Below the pieces are notes generated by a model that was not told the origin of the DNA, did not search any database, and saw only the letters and a list, made by a program, of their open reading frames with translations. From Kalmusia sp. IMI 367209 (taxonomy: Eukaryota > Ascomycota > Dothideomycetes > Pleosporales > Didymosphaeriaceae): 64,000 nucleotides of DNA. Below, piece by piece: positions 21,501 to 33,871 of the stretch. The position numbers and the translations under genes were made by a program. Where the stretch lies: positions 2,852,001 through 2,916,000 of the forward strand of contig JAPEUQ010000002.1 in the NCBI GenBank assembly GCA_027946365.1, in the 5' to 3' direction. How positions within the stretch are numbered: position 1 is the stretch's first letter; every line of letters begins with the position of its first letter.

Positions 21501-24500
21501 CACCTGTAGCAATCATCAAATCTTCGCAAGCGAACCTTTTTCTGTAATTGTTGACCCGTCCGCAAAGACTTATTCCATTGCTCCAAGTACCCTCCTCGAT
21601 CGTCGGGATGTATGGTATCCCAAGGCCCTTGAAGAACCTGGTGCTGTTCTTGTCCGCGATAGATCAGAAATTTTGAATTTACCCAAGTCAAAGTCCCCGT
21701 ATTAGGAAGCGCAGTAAATGTCTGGACAGGTAGAGAGTCAATAATGGTGCGTAAAAGATTCTCGGAAGGCGGCGGCATCGTGGGAACATGCTGACTCTCT
21801 GTCAATGTCAAGGAATTACTCCTAACATGAGCCGAGGGTGTCCCGGGTGTTCGAGCCCCTGGGGTAGTTGCGGCCGGAAGGGACTGAAATGAAGAACTGA
21901 AATCAGCACCGTAAGAATGGAGGAGAGAGTGTCCTCGAAAACCGACCTGCGAAGGAAAAGCTCTCGGGTTTCGTGAACTTGTTGTCTCTTCCATGGAATT
22001 TCGGGGCGTTGGTGCATCCTCCTCAAGGCTCTCTGCTACATTACTAACACTCGCTCTCTTTGGCATATGCTTCTCGGGCTTTCGATTTTGCTCTTGAGCT
22101 GACGTGGACTGATTAGTCGAACGGTTGGACCTCTTCCTTGCATCAAAATAGCTTTCGACAGCTTCACTACCTGCTAAATGGCTGGGAGTACTACCAACGG
22201 AGTGTCTACTAGAGAGACCTAGCGTGCCTGCATCCCATCCTGGCGTACCAGTAATAGAACCACCAGGGCTATGCCTCGATCGTCCAGAGTAATCCGATGG
22301 GCTAGTGACACTGCCACCAGATTGGTCGATGTTTTCAAGATCAAGATGCATCAGGTCATTGAGGCTTTCAGTGTCCGCTATGTTCCCCAGACCTGTCGAC
22401 TGACCACTGCCAAATCGTCGCTGAGCGACACCACTTGTTTGGGCTTGAGCATTCGAAAATTGCCAGGCGTTGGAGAATGATGTAGCGAGGTGAGGACCAA
22501 GGTGTTTCAGAGAGTTCGTAAGGTTTTGAGGATATGGTACAATGGGCGATAGTATGGAGAGAATGGCAATGGGAGCTTTTCGTTGAAAATCTCGTGGGGT
22601 CGCAGACTCCGGTCCCGACTGCTCCGAGACTCTTCTAGACAAGGATGGAGTACGAGCAGGGGGTTGCAGGCTCGGGAGGTTGCATCATTTGCGATAACGT
22701 GGGATGGATGAAAGGTATGTGCGTAACCGTACTGGCTTTGTCAACACCAATTGCCTCGACAACACCATACTGTGTATAGTCTTGACTCGAGCCAGATGGA
22801 TTAAAAGTATCTTCATCTACGTTGCCTGTCGTAAAGAAAGGATTTTCGCTCGGATCATTCTGGATCGCTGGCGATGGAGCAGGTGATTGTGCCCAAGGTG
22901 AGCTGGGATATTGTTCGTACTCTTCGTAACGGGGTTGCAGTCGACGATCGCCATGATCCATGGAAGCATTCTTCAGTGGCGCACCACCACGTGCTCGTAT
23001 AGTAGACGGTCGCTGAGCCTCTTGTGTGTTTACGTGGGACTTTGTGGATTTTGATAAGTCGTCCTGTTCGGAGTCGATCGAACTTTTACTGGAAGTCGAG
23101 AAATGGGGTGAGTAGTCTCTTGTCAACGTCACCAATCGCCCTCGCTCTAGAACTCGATTGATACCAGCGTTGTCGATAAGTGCATCAGGTTCATGATCCA
23201 AAGCGCGCAACACGGTAAACACGGCAGTAGGCGACAAATTCTCTGCACCGCCAATACTTGAGAAATCAGGATCGCTGAAGGTAGGTGCCTGAGAAGGGGT
23301 AGGGAGAGTTCTTTGATAAGCAGTTCCATCATAGGACATGGGCGAAACTTGCCGTAGTGGATGTTCAGCCCTCGTTGCTGTTTGAGGTGCGTGACTAACT
23401 GTCCGGAGAAGTCCACGGGGTCGTTGGGGAAGCCCTGAGAGGGGACCCTCGGGTGCGAAATCTCGCCTCTGACGCTCGTGTCCAGCAAACGAATGCCGTG
23501 AAGGCAGTTTTGGTCTCCTATCAGGTATTATAGGCACCGGGGGGAATGTGAGAAGGCTCGTCTGATTCCGGACTTGGAGGTTTTTCGACCGCCTCTTTCG
23601 ATTCCGATACTTTCGTCTCTTGACGTGCAGGCATACGGGGGCTGTCACCCGGAGAGGATACATGAAACGTAGATTTTTGACCCCACGGCACATTTTCGAT
23701 ATCAGACGAATCTGCGGGAACAGCCAAAGTCGCTCTTTCCACCCCATACCAATCGTGCATGATGTTTGTGACGCAGTTCCACCAGGCAGCGAGTCCGGGC
23801 TCCGAATTCACAGCCAGGACCAGCTCATACAGGTTCGGGCTTGGAAATCGCGGGTCTTCAGGCAGAGGGCTTTGCAAAGGCCTCTCGCCGGGTACGAATG
23901 GCGTTCCTGAAGCGGCAGGGGTGCTGGACTCGGACAAGACGTGCTCTCTAGGCGCGGCATAGTCTTTCCCATACATGGCGGAGACTGTTGGTGACAGGCT
24001 CGTGAAGGGTTGGTGGAACGCCGAGGACCATGCCATAGGTGTGCTAGGGACCGTAGGGAATGGGTACGACGGCGTACGAAGAGCGCGGGCTGCAGGCGTG
24101 GGTGGCATGCTGCCCCGAATGGTTTTAGCGGACTCGGTCGACTCGGTGGAGGTGGTCTGCGTGGTCGGCAGTGGGCTGCTAAAGGCACCTTCGAGTGTGG
24201 GCGACATGGCAGCCACGGGCTCTTCTTTGATAGGTGAGACGCGCCGTGTGCCGAAGGGTGTAGATGACGGAGTGCTTGTCGCGCTCTTCACCCTCGCACG
24301 CTGCTGTTTCTGGATTGCCTTCAGCTGCAAATTGCGCAGCCTCTCGATCTCCAACTCGTCGGGCGACGATTTCTCCTGCACCACATCGTCTGGACCGTCC
24401 TTTGCAGCCCGCGCATTGGTGCTCTGGGTGTCTGGCGCACTGTCGCTCATGTCGGCATCCGTATCGTCCTCATCCTGTGCGAGCGCGAGCGTCGATGACG

Positions 24501-24657
24501 TTGCGGACGGCTCCTTTTGCGTCGGAGGGTTGCTGGCAGGCTGCCGTTGCAGCGGCGGGCGGGCGGTCGGGTTCGAAGCAGCGGCGTCTTGCGCGGTGAC
24601 GTTGGTGGGTTCGTCGGCAGCCCTCGACTCTGGGGACGGCAACGGAGCCCGATTCAT
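18528..24657 (-). CDS. Hybrid histidine kinase (GAF-PAS-PAS-HisKA-HATPase-REC), two apparent frameshifts
   Basis: Hybrid kinases autophosphorylate a His, pass the phosphate to their own receiver Asp and then to Ypd1-type phosphotransfer proteins. Exons 19022-24657, 18856-18969 and 18528-18803 give 2007 residues once one base is removed from each of two homopolymers (G6 at 23539-23544, G5 at 22659-22663). The order is a disordered N-terminus, a GAF-like region (LYELVLAVNSEPGLAAWW to APIAILSILSPIVPYPQN) and two PAS domains (LLRTIIDSLPVQTF; KYRALANSSPQVVFVV, PEDxV-type loop). HisKA follows with NMSHEIRTPLNG (His codon at 20744-20746), then the ATPase with DTGRGF and GGTGLGLAIS. The receiver has VEDNHINQT, CDLHMPNKDGY (Asp codon 18798-18800) and TKPVAF. 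There is no membrane helix, so it is probably cytosolic. The exact fungal class is not assigned. Confidence 0.88.
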
Positions 24658-26194
24658 TATTGCATCCCCCTTTCTCCTCCGGCGGTCTGAGGGAGAAGAC
24701 GTGCGAAGGGTGAAGCAATGGCCGGCCGGGAGGCAGTTCACTCATTCGCATAGGACGCTTGGGGGAGAGAGGCGAGGATAGGTCCCTGGTGCGTGGTGGA
24801 CTCCCCTAAAGTCCACAATGACGTACTAGCGGTCAACCCTCAAGCGAAGACAGCAGACAGCGCAGTGGTGGCCGTCGCAAGCGCGCTGGGACGAAGACGA
24901 CAAAGACACACAACGCGGCGATGGACACCGGTGAGCCGTCCAGGAGCCGGTGACTTGCAGACTGGGGGGAGCGCTGGGCAACACTGACGGAATTGCGAGC
25001 AGAGAGAAGGGAGGGCTAATGTGGGTTGCAGCCGCTTTCCTCCAGGGCTGGCACCACACGAGACCAGGGATGATGCAGACAGCCCCGGCAGGGCCCTAAT
25101 TGCGGCGAGTCGGTGGGAGCAGACTACTACAACAGCTGCGGCGGCCTCTCGCAGGAGTGCAATCCGGCAGAGCTACCAGCAAAGCCGGCGACGGGAACCA
25201 GGTGCTGTTGCGTGCTGTGAGCCGCCCATCGTGAGTCTACTATGTAAGCTGCGGGCTTTGCAGGCGCTGCAGGGCAAGGGAGCCGACGTCAGCCAAGACG
25301 CGGTAAGGCAGGCCCCATTGCACAAGCAGGCTTGTCCTCGCGCCACCTCTCACACGGCAACGTCGGCACCGGCTTCCAGGGCGGGCTGGCTGGCTGGCTA
25401 GCTGCTACTGCCCAAGTCACGGCCATCAGAAAATTCCAACTGTACACGTCAAGACCTCTTCCGCTTGCGTTCGCCCCGACCTGCTCTGCTGACTCTGCTA
25501 ACCGTGGTGCATCTCCGGCTCTTTCTAGCGCAAGCGCGCCCGTATCATCTCACCCCGATAGGCTGGTCCGGCGTATTGCGCCACATCAGAAATGGCGTCC
25601 GAGACTCCCATATAGGCCGAATGCGCGCTAGCACCATGCCACGGCCTCCATTTGTTGCATAGCATACGCGAATAGCCTCACCTTCGCCCACACAATTCCC
25701 ATAGGTTCCCAGAGCGCCTTAGCGTGCATTCTCCATAGGCGATCTGATCGAGCATCAGCCTCACTCTTGTATCTCCTTAACAATGGTACCACGACCACCG
25801 GTAACGCTTCTGGAACACCCCCCCGTGAACACGTGTTTGTCCGTTGAATCTCTCCGGAGCTATCAAGGATACATTAATATCATCGCTCTATACAATAGTA
25901 CCTTGCGACCCACCAGGCCTACAATGGAATCTCGGGAATCTTCCGATTGCGAGGCTTGATGCAAGGCATGAAGGCACTTCAGGAATAGGTTAGTGCCTAT
26001 ACAACTTGTCCAGGTACAGGCCTGTCACACAGACGACAACACGTGGTTTTCGAGTACGTGCACGTAATACAACCCCATCCTATCTCACAACAACAACCCA
26101 CTATCTACAAGAAACCCCCGTTGCTATGCTGTCAAAATCATTCCACCTGCGGCTCAAACCCCACTCTATGCTGTCCCATCACCCGGTTCAAATC
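24658..26194. other. 1.5-kb GC-rich intergenic region
   Basis: Upstream of the histidine kinase and downstream of the Syp1-like gene. A short GGCT tandem repeat lies near 25382. The ORFs on the plus strand have no domain resemblance and are rejected. Possibly a long 5' leader of the kinase. Confidence 0.45.
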
Positions 26195-29188
26195 TTACAC
26201 GCCAAGATACGTCCCGCTCGCGATGCGCTTCACACTGGCGACCGCCTTCCACGTCGGCGCGGGGTTGGAGGGCGCCGTCTCCTCCGCATCGGCAAACGGA
26301 TCCAGCTCTCCCTCTTGCTTGATCTCGCCAGGAGTGCTTTGGGTTACGCCGAGTCCGCTCCCGAGACTCAACGAGTGCGCACCCGTAATTTCCCATCGCG
26401 CCTCACTGTTCCCTGGTTTGGCCTCCCCATCCGTAAAGAACCGCACGCGCATTGTCTGCGCAGGCTGATCGCGCGAGAACGTGACCTCTCCCAAGCGCCA
26501 GTATATGAGCCCTTTTTCTCTTGAAAAGGTGCCCGCTGGTTTGGACTGGCACGAAGTGGCCTTGGACCCGGGCTCGAGCCGCAGCACCAAGACCACGTTC
26601 TGCAGTGTGAGGCTCGTGTTGTCCCCAATGTCGAATTTCGGGTTCAGCGAATAGTTGAGCAGCACCGAAGTCTGCGTTGGCTCCGTCTTCCACACTGGCG
26701 AAAGGAGTATGGGAGCGTATGAGGCGAGGTTCTCGCCTTCGAGATGTACCTGGTAGTGGAACGCTACCGAGGTTTTCGTGATCCTGGAAAGATCTACTGT
26801 GTACATGCCAGGGCTGTCGGCCACCTGATCAACAAAGGCAGGGTTTGGTGCCACTTTCTCTAAGACGGGGAAGTTTTCTAATCGGATAGTTTCTGTCCCA
26901 AATGGCCCTGAGGACAGATCGACCGGGTTGAAGGCAAGCGCGACCTGTCCAATGACCAAGGCCTTAGTGACATTCCCCTGTTCAAACCATGAGCTGACGG
27001 TTTCGACCAAAGAAGCGTTCAACCCCGGCTCGTGCATGTCTGGGTGCTTCATGGTCGTGCTCGTGGAGCTGCTCAAAGACCGCCCAGAACGTACGGATTG
27101 TGTGTCCGATGCAGGGTGATCGTCAGACATCAAAGTACGGTGTGGTAATTTGAAAGCAGGAGACGCTGGCTGAGGTGGGATTGCAGGCGGTGGGAACGAC
27201 GCGGTATCAGAACTAGCAGATGGGATGGGAGGGATCTCTCCTATGCTCGTGAGTTCTGGCGTTGCAGGATTAGGTACGAAGATGGTGTTGCGGACATCTC
27301 GACGTCCACGTAGGGTGCCCGAACGTCTTGCCGGTGCGGCTTGCTTTGAGGCGGTCAGTCGTGGGGTCTCGGCATGTGAGCGTATAACATACCGCTCGTA
27401 ATGTATTAGCCATGTCAGCCATGGCTGCATTAACGTCGCCCTGTTCTTCTTCAATGGGTGCATTCTTGATGTCAAGTTTGAATTGCGGTGGTGGACTGAT
27501 CTCGCTGGACGCACTAGTCTGATTAGTCAAGTTTTTGATGAATATGAACACAACTTACAATCCCGCTTCTCTTGCTTCTCGTTCTGCTTCCGTAATTGCG
27601 TCACTAGCAGACGGTGGCACCGAAAACCCTTCCGCGTCCTTCTCGGGCTATTCGTTGGTGTTAGTATCATGTAAGGAGCCTAGATGCTAATTCTCATACC
27701 TCAGGCTTGGCCTCTTCCGGTGGAGGTGGCGACAGCGGCTCAATCAATTCCGGTATTGCATCATGGGTAGTTCCGTTGACAGTCGCTGGAGCTGGAGTAG
27801 GACTAGCTGCTCTCTCCTCATGAGGCTCTGGGCTTGTTCCATTGGGCCGATCCGAGCTAGACTTGCGGGTATGTTTTGGTGAGCCTGATGCATCTGACGC
27901 GCGTGTGGTTGTGGAGGGTCTCGTTGCAGCCGAGTCAGGGCGCTCCAGGGAGGAACCTGCGGGTTCGCGGTCTTTCGGTTTCATCTTACCAAATCCGCTG
28001 AATGCTGAGCTTAAATTCGAGGCTGATTTCCTCTCTGGTGAGGATTGCCTACCGTATGGATGCATACTTTGGCGACGGCGGTTCAAGACAGTCCCAAACC
28101 GCTTCAGGGGATTTGAGCTGTGTTTCGTTTCTGGCACTGTGCCAAGATTAGTATCATACTCGTAAGAACTTTGTATGAACATACCAGAACCACTCTTTTG
28201 ACTTTGGTCGTCATCCGCATGTATCGAAGGGGGCGGAGGCATAGGAGGAGGAGGGGCTAAGTTCCTAGACGGAGTCGCCATGCTGCTACCTTTACGACTT
28301 GCTGGTGGTGGCTTCTCTCCACTCCGCATTCTCAACGCCCAGGTTTGAATCTCGTCGGCGGTCTCGATATTGAGCAACACGTTCAGGGTTTCTTCGGCAC
28401 TGACACGGTTCCGCTCCACTTGATCAACCTCATGGGTTTGGAACTGGGTGAGGACGTCGCGGAGATGGTTCAGCCTGCTCTCATCCACAGCCTGCAACTT
28501 CTCGAACACATATGGTGCTTGTGATTCCCACTGCAAGGTCGCATTCTCAACGTCTGCAACCGCGCTTGCGACGGCAGATGCCTTCGCTTTTGCGCCCTTC
28601 TCCCTGAGCTTCTCTGCCTTCTTTTTCGTCGTGTCGATCTCGCGCGACATGGCCGCCAAGTTGCCGGATATCGTAGACATGGCCTGAATTTCGCGATTGG
28701 TAGCGGAGAATTCCCGTAGTGGGCGCTCGACATCGACCTCGATTTTCTGGGCGAGTGTATGGTGTGATTCGGCGACAGCCTCGGTCGCGCAGATGATCTT
28801 CTGCCATGGCGTCGAAAAGATGCTACCCTAAGTCAGCGCATTACCCTCCTGCCAGATGTCATCTATAGCCATACCCTAGATCCGAAGTTTCGTCTGGAGG
28901 GCGTTTGTTCGCGAGCTTCCGCAGGCCTTGTACGTAGGCTTCCTCTACCCGGCGCCGTTCCTGTTGTCATGAGCTTCCGCATTGCGACGCGAGAAGGAGT
29001 GCCAACCTGCAGCCAGTCGGCAATGTGAGCATTGAGCTGGCTGACATGCTTCATGCGACCGTTGAGGACATCGACGGCCTGCGCAGGCGGCAGTGCGTCC
29101 TACGGTTGTTAGCAGCTGTCCCATAGCTTAGACGACACCATTGGACTCGTACGAGCAGGCCTGGGTATTCTTTGCGTTGCAACTCCAT
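26195..29188 (-). CDS. SYP1: Syp1-type muniscin: F-BAR and mu-homology endocytic adaptor
   Basis: Syp1/FCHo proteins bend membrane and load cargo at early sites of clathrin-mediated endocytosis, and in yeast also act at septins. Eight exons (29153-29188, 29007-29099, 28875-28960, 28185-28822, 27700-28136, 27559-27647, 27393-27513, 26195-27343) sum to exactly 882 residues. The N-terminal F-BAR helices read MELQRKEYPGLL, DALPPAQAVDVLNGRM, ADWLQERRRVEEAY and FSTPWQKIICATEAVAE. The middle is Ser/Pro-rich and disordered. The C-terminal 260 residues form the muniscin mu-homology domain (VDLSSGPFGTETIRLENFP, VAFHYQVHLEG, IYWRLGEVTFSRDQPAQTMR). The intron at 28137-28184 is 48 nt and in frame, so its retention would insert 16 residues without a stop. 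Confidence 0.93.
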
Positions 29189-30344
29189 AGCGGGGATGTG
29201 GAGAGGGGCACGGCGGCCGCGGGGAAGCGATTCGGTGTCCTTTACATAGAAGATCTCCCTTGCGAGCTGGCCGGGAGTGTCGCGGAGCTGCTACTGTGTA
29301 GGACCTCACTGCGTTGTCAGGCCTCGGGTGGGCCTCGTCCGCTTAGGGTTTAGACCAAAACACACGGTTCTCTCGGGATTACGTCAAACGGACCTCGACG
29401 GTAGTTTTAAACAAGATATGAGGATACTTTGGCAAGCAGAGTAGGGTGGGGACCTCCCGAGCAGCTCAATGCGTTGCTGCGGGTGATCTCGTGGGCGGCC
29501 GGGGGAGAGGCACCGTTTGCTGTGACCGAGGCGTTCGCAGCAACCTCAATCTGGCTCGGCGCTGCATCCTGTGCCCGTTACGGCGAAGCACGACACCCCC
29601 TCGAGTCATCCGCGGCAAGCAGCAACACGAATACCTAGCACCACGAGAGAGAAGAGCATTGTTGCCGATCCTTAGGTTCAGTTAGCCCGCAGTCTCTGTC
29701 CAACCTCGTCTCTCCGAGCCGTGACTTCAGTACACCTCAATCGAACTCGCGCACATGGCGACAGACTGGCGCGCGAAGCTAGGCTTCTCGATGCGGTTGT
29801 CGGCTGTCACAAAAATGCAAGTACCATAACACATATGAGGTGGCAACGTGGTAGCTAGCTTGCAAGGCATACCTCGTAAGAGCACCTCTTCGACTGATTG
29901 CCTTCGCACGTATCATAGCCAGCCTCGAGCAGTACTGTGTTGTCTGTAAGACAGCAACATGGACGCTTCGATTTGGCAATTGAAAATCGGCTTTGAATGC
30001 TTGCGTTCTTTTCCACACTTTTGAGTTCATGTGTTATTGGACATCATTTTCAGTTCTAATCTTGCAGCTAAACAGTGTCCATGCATGCTCTGACCATATT
30101 ACAGAACATCCGCTCACCAAACATCTGATCCGAACCTTTCCGCAGCCGATGCACGTCGGGAAGCCACCATTTCAGAGTCTAAGATCTACGACGATGCTCA
30201 GTCTATTGTAATTACATCTCCTGCGGAAGATTTGTATCATATCGCCAGGCTGACGATGCTGTAGGAAGACTACGAAAAGCTATGTGAAGAGATAATAGCA
30301 AGCTTAAACGCACCTGCTCTAGACCTTTCCACATTCGAAGTAAT
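29189..30344. other. Divergent promoter region, Syp1-like and kinase genes
   Basis: A 1.15-kb spacer between two divergently transcribed genes. No additional ORF with support and no repeat seen. Confidence 0.5.
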
Positions 30345-31436
30345 ATGTCCTGCCCCAATACAGCACCAAAAACTAATTTGATCCAGGATGAAGATCATGT
30401 TCCCACACCCTCAGGTATCGATATTGGCAAATATAGGAATGCCATTTACCATCGCGAAGGGCTCTTCTCAGTTGTCTACAAAGCCGTTACAACCAACCAT
30501 GAAGGGTATTTTCCCTCGTCAGTTCCAAAGAGCAAAAAGCTCGTCGCACTAAAAGTCACCACACCGTCCATGATGGAGCCACCCCACGATTCTAAGCGCG
30601 AAGCACGGATCCTCGAGCTCGCAGCCTCGGACCATGTGATGCCACTCTTAGAGACGTTCCGCGAAGATGGCTCAAGATTCGTTCTTGTCCTTCCGTTCAT
30701 GCCGTACGATTTAAATCAGCTGCTCCATAATGAGAAGCTCGCCAAACCTCAGATCAAGAGTGTGCTCAAAGACCTCTTCTCTGCGTTGGCATATATACAC
30801 GAGCGCGGTATAATTCATAGGGATGTCAAACCCTCCAACATCCTCCTCAACTCATTGGATGGGCCAGCATATCTGTCAGACTTCGGTATCGCATGGGCTC
30901 CTAATACGAACGGGTCCGAACCAGCCGAATCTAAGATCACTGACGTTGGTACTACCTGTTACAGACCGCCGGAACTTCTTTTTGGTAATACAAATTATGG
31001 TTGCCAGCTCGATCGCTGGGCTGCCGGTTGCACTGCTGCTGAAGCTTTGGTTTCGAACCATCCAACTCTGTTCGATTCTGGGGAGTTGGGGAGTGACCTT
31101 GCGCTTATACAAAGCATGTTCAGCAAACTAGGGACGCCGAATCTGACGGTGTGGCCGGTATGACTAGTATTTACTTATACACCTACAGTACTAAGACGTT
31201 GCAGGAAGCCGCGCAACTTCCAGACTGGGGCAAGGTGCAGTTCCATGAATATCCTCCTCAGGCGTGGTCTGCCCTTCTACCTGGCACCACTGAAGTTGAA
31301 CAGGATCTTGTTAGCAAACTGGTCTGTTACGAGAGTGGCGACAGGCTAAGTGCAGTTCAGGTAAGAGTGTGTACTTTGCTTTCTGTCCGGCAAAATCTAA
31401 CCAGGATAGGCTCTCGAGCATCTATACTTTGCGTAA
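30345..31436 (+). CDS. Cdk-activating-kinase-like Ser/Thr kinase (Csk1/Cak1 type)
   Basis: Exons 30345-31157, 31205-31360 and a 27-nt last exon 31410-31436 (ALEHLYFA then stop) give 331 residues, a bare kinase domain. Subdomains seen are a divergent glycine loop EGLFSVVYKA, VALKVT with the ATP-binding Lys, HRDVKPSN, SDFGIAW and GTTCYRPPELLFG. The DRWAAGC and ALEHLYF segments place it in the CMGC/CDK branch. The short inserts and lack of a PSTAIRE-type helix resemble S. pombe Csk1 and yeast Cak1, monomeric kinases that phosphorylate the T-loop of CDKs. That role is inferred from resemblance. Branch site TACTAAGAC and CAG acceptor support the first intron. Confidence 0.8.
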
Positions 31437-32018
31437 TTGGCTAATAAATTTTCATTTCGTTTTCAATAGTGTAATTCGTAGGCTTGCCAGACTTTGGCCC
31501 AGGATGTCACAAGGTATTACAACATCGGAAGCAGATAGATATGCCAAAAAAAGAAATAGAAGAAATTGAAGCAATTGAAGCAATTAAGTTTAGGTTATAA
31601 GGTCATATTTCCTTGAAGCTACCGGATATTCTATGAATCAGGGCTACTAAATAGGAATCGGACCAGATAATCTGACAGCCACAGCTGGTTTCATTCATCG
31701 ACCATGGTTGGCATCCCCAGAATTTGAAAGGGCGCCAAAGGTCCGCTAAGTGATGACGATGACGCGCTAATTCTACTTGCCCATTCAGGACGGCGCGACC
31801 TGGCTAATGCAGGGAATACGTGGGCTGGGTACCCATGAAAGCCTCGACTTCACTGTCGCATAGGACAACAGACCCCACGCCCTTGTTCTATCGCCTCGAG
31901 CACCAAATACACCTGCATGTCGTCGCTGCTCCGGTAGCAGTGCCAGCACGCCAGCTGCGTTTCAGGACCCCGCTACTCGAGATCAACCCACCCCGCCCTC
32001 GAACCGCAAACAAACACC
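31437..32018. other. Intergenic before the Mo25-like gene
   Basis: Contains the 3' flank of the kinase with a GAAGCAATT triple repeat at about 31563, and the Mo25 promoter. No gene recognised. Confidence 0.5.
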
Positions 32019-33354
32019 ATGGCGTTTCTGTTTCGCAAAACAACAAAGCCTCATAACGAGCTCGTGCGCTCTACGAAGGACCTGACAACCCGGCTGAGCG
32101 ATGATGCAAAGCCAAACCCCAAGGTGCGCCGCTCAACGTGTCGCATCGCGCTGTGCGCCTAACTGAAGTGTGGTAGATTGAGGAGGAGTTGGCTCGAGAC
32201 CTCCAGCAGATGAAGATTAGACTACAAGGCACGCCTGGTACCGCTCCGATTTCATCCCTCCTCACCTTATACCTCCTCTACATCTATTGAAGGAATCTTG
32301 CTGACATGTTGCAGAAGCGGAAGTCAGCCAGGCATCGGTATTCGAGCTATTGAGCCTCATCATCCAGGAAGACCTGCTCTATATGCTTGCGAACAACATC
32401 CACAAGCTTCCGTTCGAATCCCGTAAAGATGCTCAAGTCATCTTCTCGACCGCATTCCGCTACAAGCCCGCCGGAGCCCCAGATCCACAAGTCCTGCACC
32501 ACATTATACAATATCGTCCAGAGATAATAATAGCGCTATGCAGAGGATACGATCGCCGAGAGAGCGCAATGCCGTGCGGCGGTGTGCTGCGGGAAGCGCT
32601 TAAGTATGATTCTATCGCCGCGCTTCTCCTATACGACGAGCCGACACCAGACGGGAAGACGCGGGATCTCGCAAGTGTGAATCCAGATATACCATCGACA
32701 GGAGAGGGTGTCTTTTGGAGGTTCTTCGATTGGATAGACAAAGGCGCATTTGAAGTCAGCGCGGACGCTTTCAACACTTTCAGGGTACGTTAAACCTCGG
32801 GATGCGAGTCGCTGCAGCTGATCAGTGTACAGGACATCCTTACGAAACATAAGAGCTTAGTGGCAGGGTACTTGCAAACCAACTTTGAAATGTTCTTCTC
32901 GAGGTACAACACAACATTGATACAGTCGGAGAGCTACGTCACAAAACGGCAGTCAATCAAGCTCCTGGGCGAGATTCTGCTCGATCGGGCAAACTACAAC
33001 GTCATGACACAGTATGTCGATTCGGGCGAGCATTTGAAGATCATCATGAAGCTATTGAGAGACGACCGGCGCATGATTAACTACGAAGGATTTCACGTCT
33101 TCAAGGTCAGCCATCCTACCCTCGGGCATAATCTCTGTCCATACTGATTTTTGCAGGTCTTTGTTGCTAATCCCAACAAATCCGTCGCAGTGCAGCGAAT
33201 CCTAATCAGTAATCGCGAGAAGTTGCTACGCTTCCTGCCAAATTTCCTAGAAGACCGCACTGAGGATGAGCAGTTCAACGACGAGAAGAGTTTTTTGATC
33301 AGACAGATAGAACAGCTCCCGCCTGTTCCCGCTGCTCCGGCAGCAGCTGCGTGA
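32019..33354 (+). CDS. HYM1: Mo25/Hym1-like scaffold protein
   Basis: Mo25 proteins are helical-repeat scaffolds that bind and activate germinal-centre kinases. Fungal Hym1 acts in the RAM/MOR network for polarised growth and cell separation. Five exons (32019-32123, 32177-32237, 32315-32784, 32833-33105, 33157-33354) join in phase to 368 residues. The start MAFLFRKTTKPHNELVRSTK and the helices EAEVSQASVFELLSLIIQED, VSADAFNTFRDILTKHKSLV, YVTKRQSIKLLGEILLDR and RDDRRMINYEGFHVFKVFVA are hallmarks of the family. The C-terminus ends in an Ala/Pro tail. All splice sites are consensus. Confidence 0.95.
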
Positions 33355-33871
33355 CTTCCCTTGCGTCTATTCAGTGGACATCCTCATTTGTGTGACTTTG
33401 CATGGGTGGAGTTTGTTTTGGCGCTTCGAACTCGGATGATTATCCGATTGAGCATGTCTAGCGCTGCGAGCGTTTCCAGCATCGAGGTGGATCTATGTAT
33501 GCTTTACGAGACCATGGCTTTAGACGACGTGTGCGATTTTCGAGGAATGCAGAACAGAACACGACGGTTCAATGACAGAGTTGTTGTAAGCATTGATGAA
33601 TCTCAATCAGACCGTTCTATTTTGTACACGCGATGAAAATGAATCGAACGTACACTACGTGAAACTTGAGTTTTAAGTGTAGTATTTCAGTAGTTGATGC
33701 TGCCGTTCAATGTCTACTGAATGAAAATGCAGCGCTGCAGTCGGGACGGTGCTGGGAAGCTTTTTTGATGACCTCTGCCTTCTTTTGATTGGCCGCCGAG
33801 CTTTGCCCGACGCTTCGACGTCGAATGCGACACCAACGCCATCGCAACCACCCGCAGCTCTCACATCCACA
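33355..33871. other. Intergenic, Mo25 to NADH dehydrogenase 24-kDa gene
   Basis: 3' flank of one gene and promoter of the next. Nothing else recognised. Confidence 0.5.

Noticed and set aside
24793..25662. Several plus-strand ORFs upstream of the histidine kinase
   Set aside because: GC-rich sequence keeps frames open by chance. Translations are Arg/Ala/Ser-rich with no domain, no consistent splice sites, and they disagree with each other.
32400..32425. GTTCGAATCCC resembling a tRNA B box
   Set aside because: It lies in a coding exon of the Mo25-like gene and no A box or cloverleaf can be folded around it.
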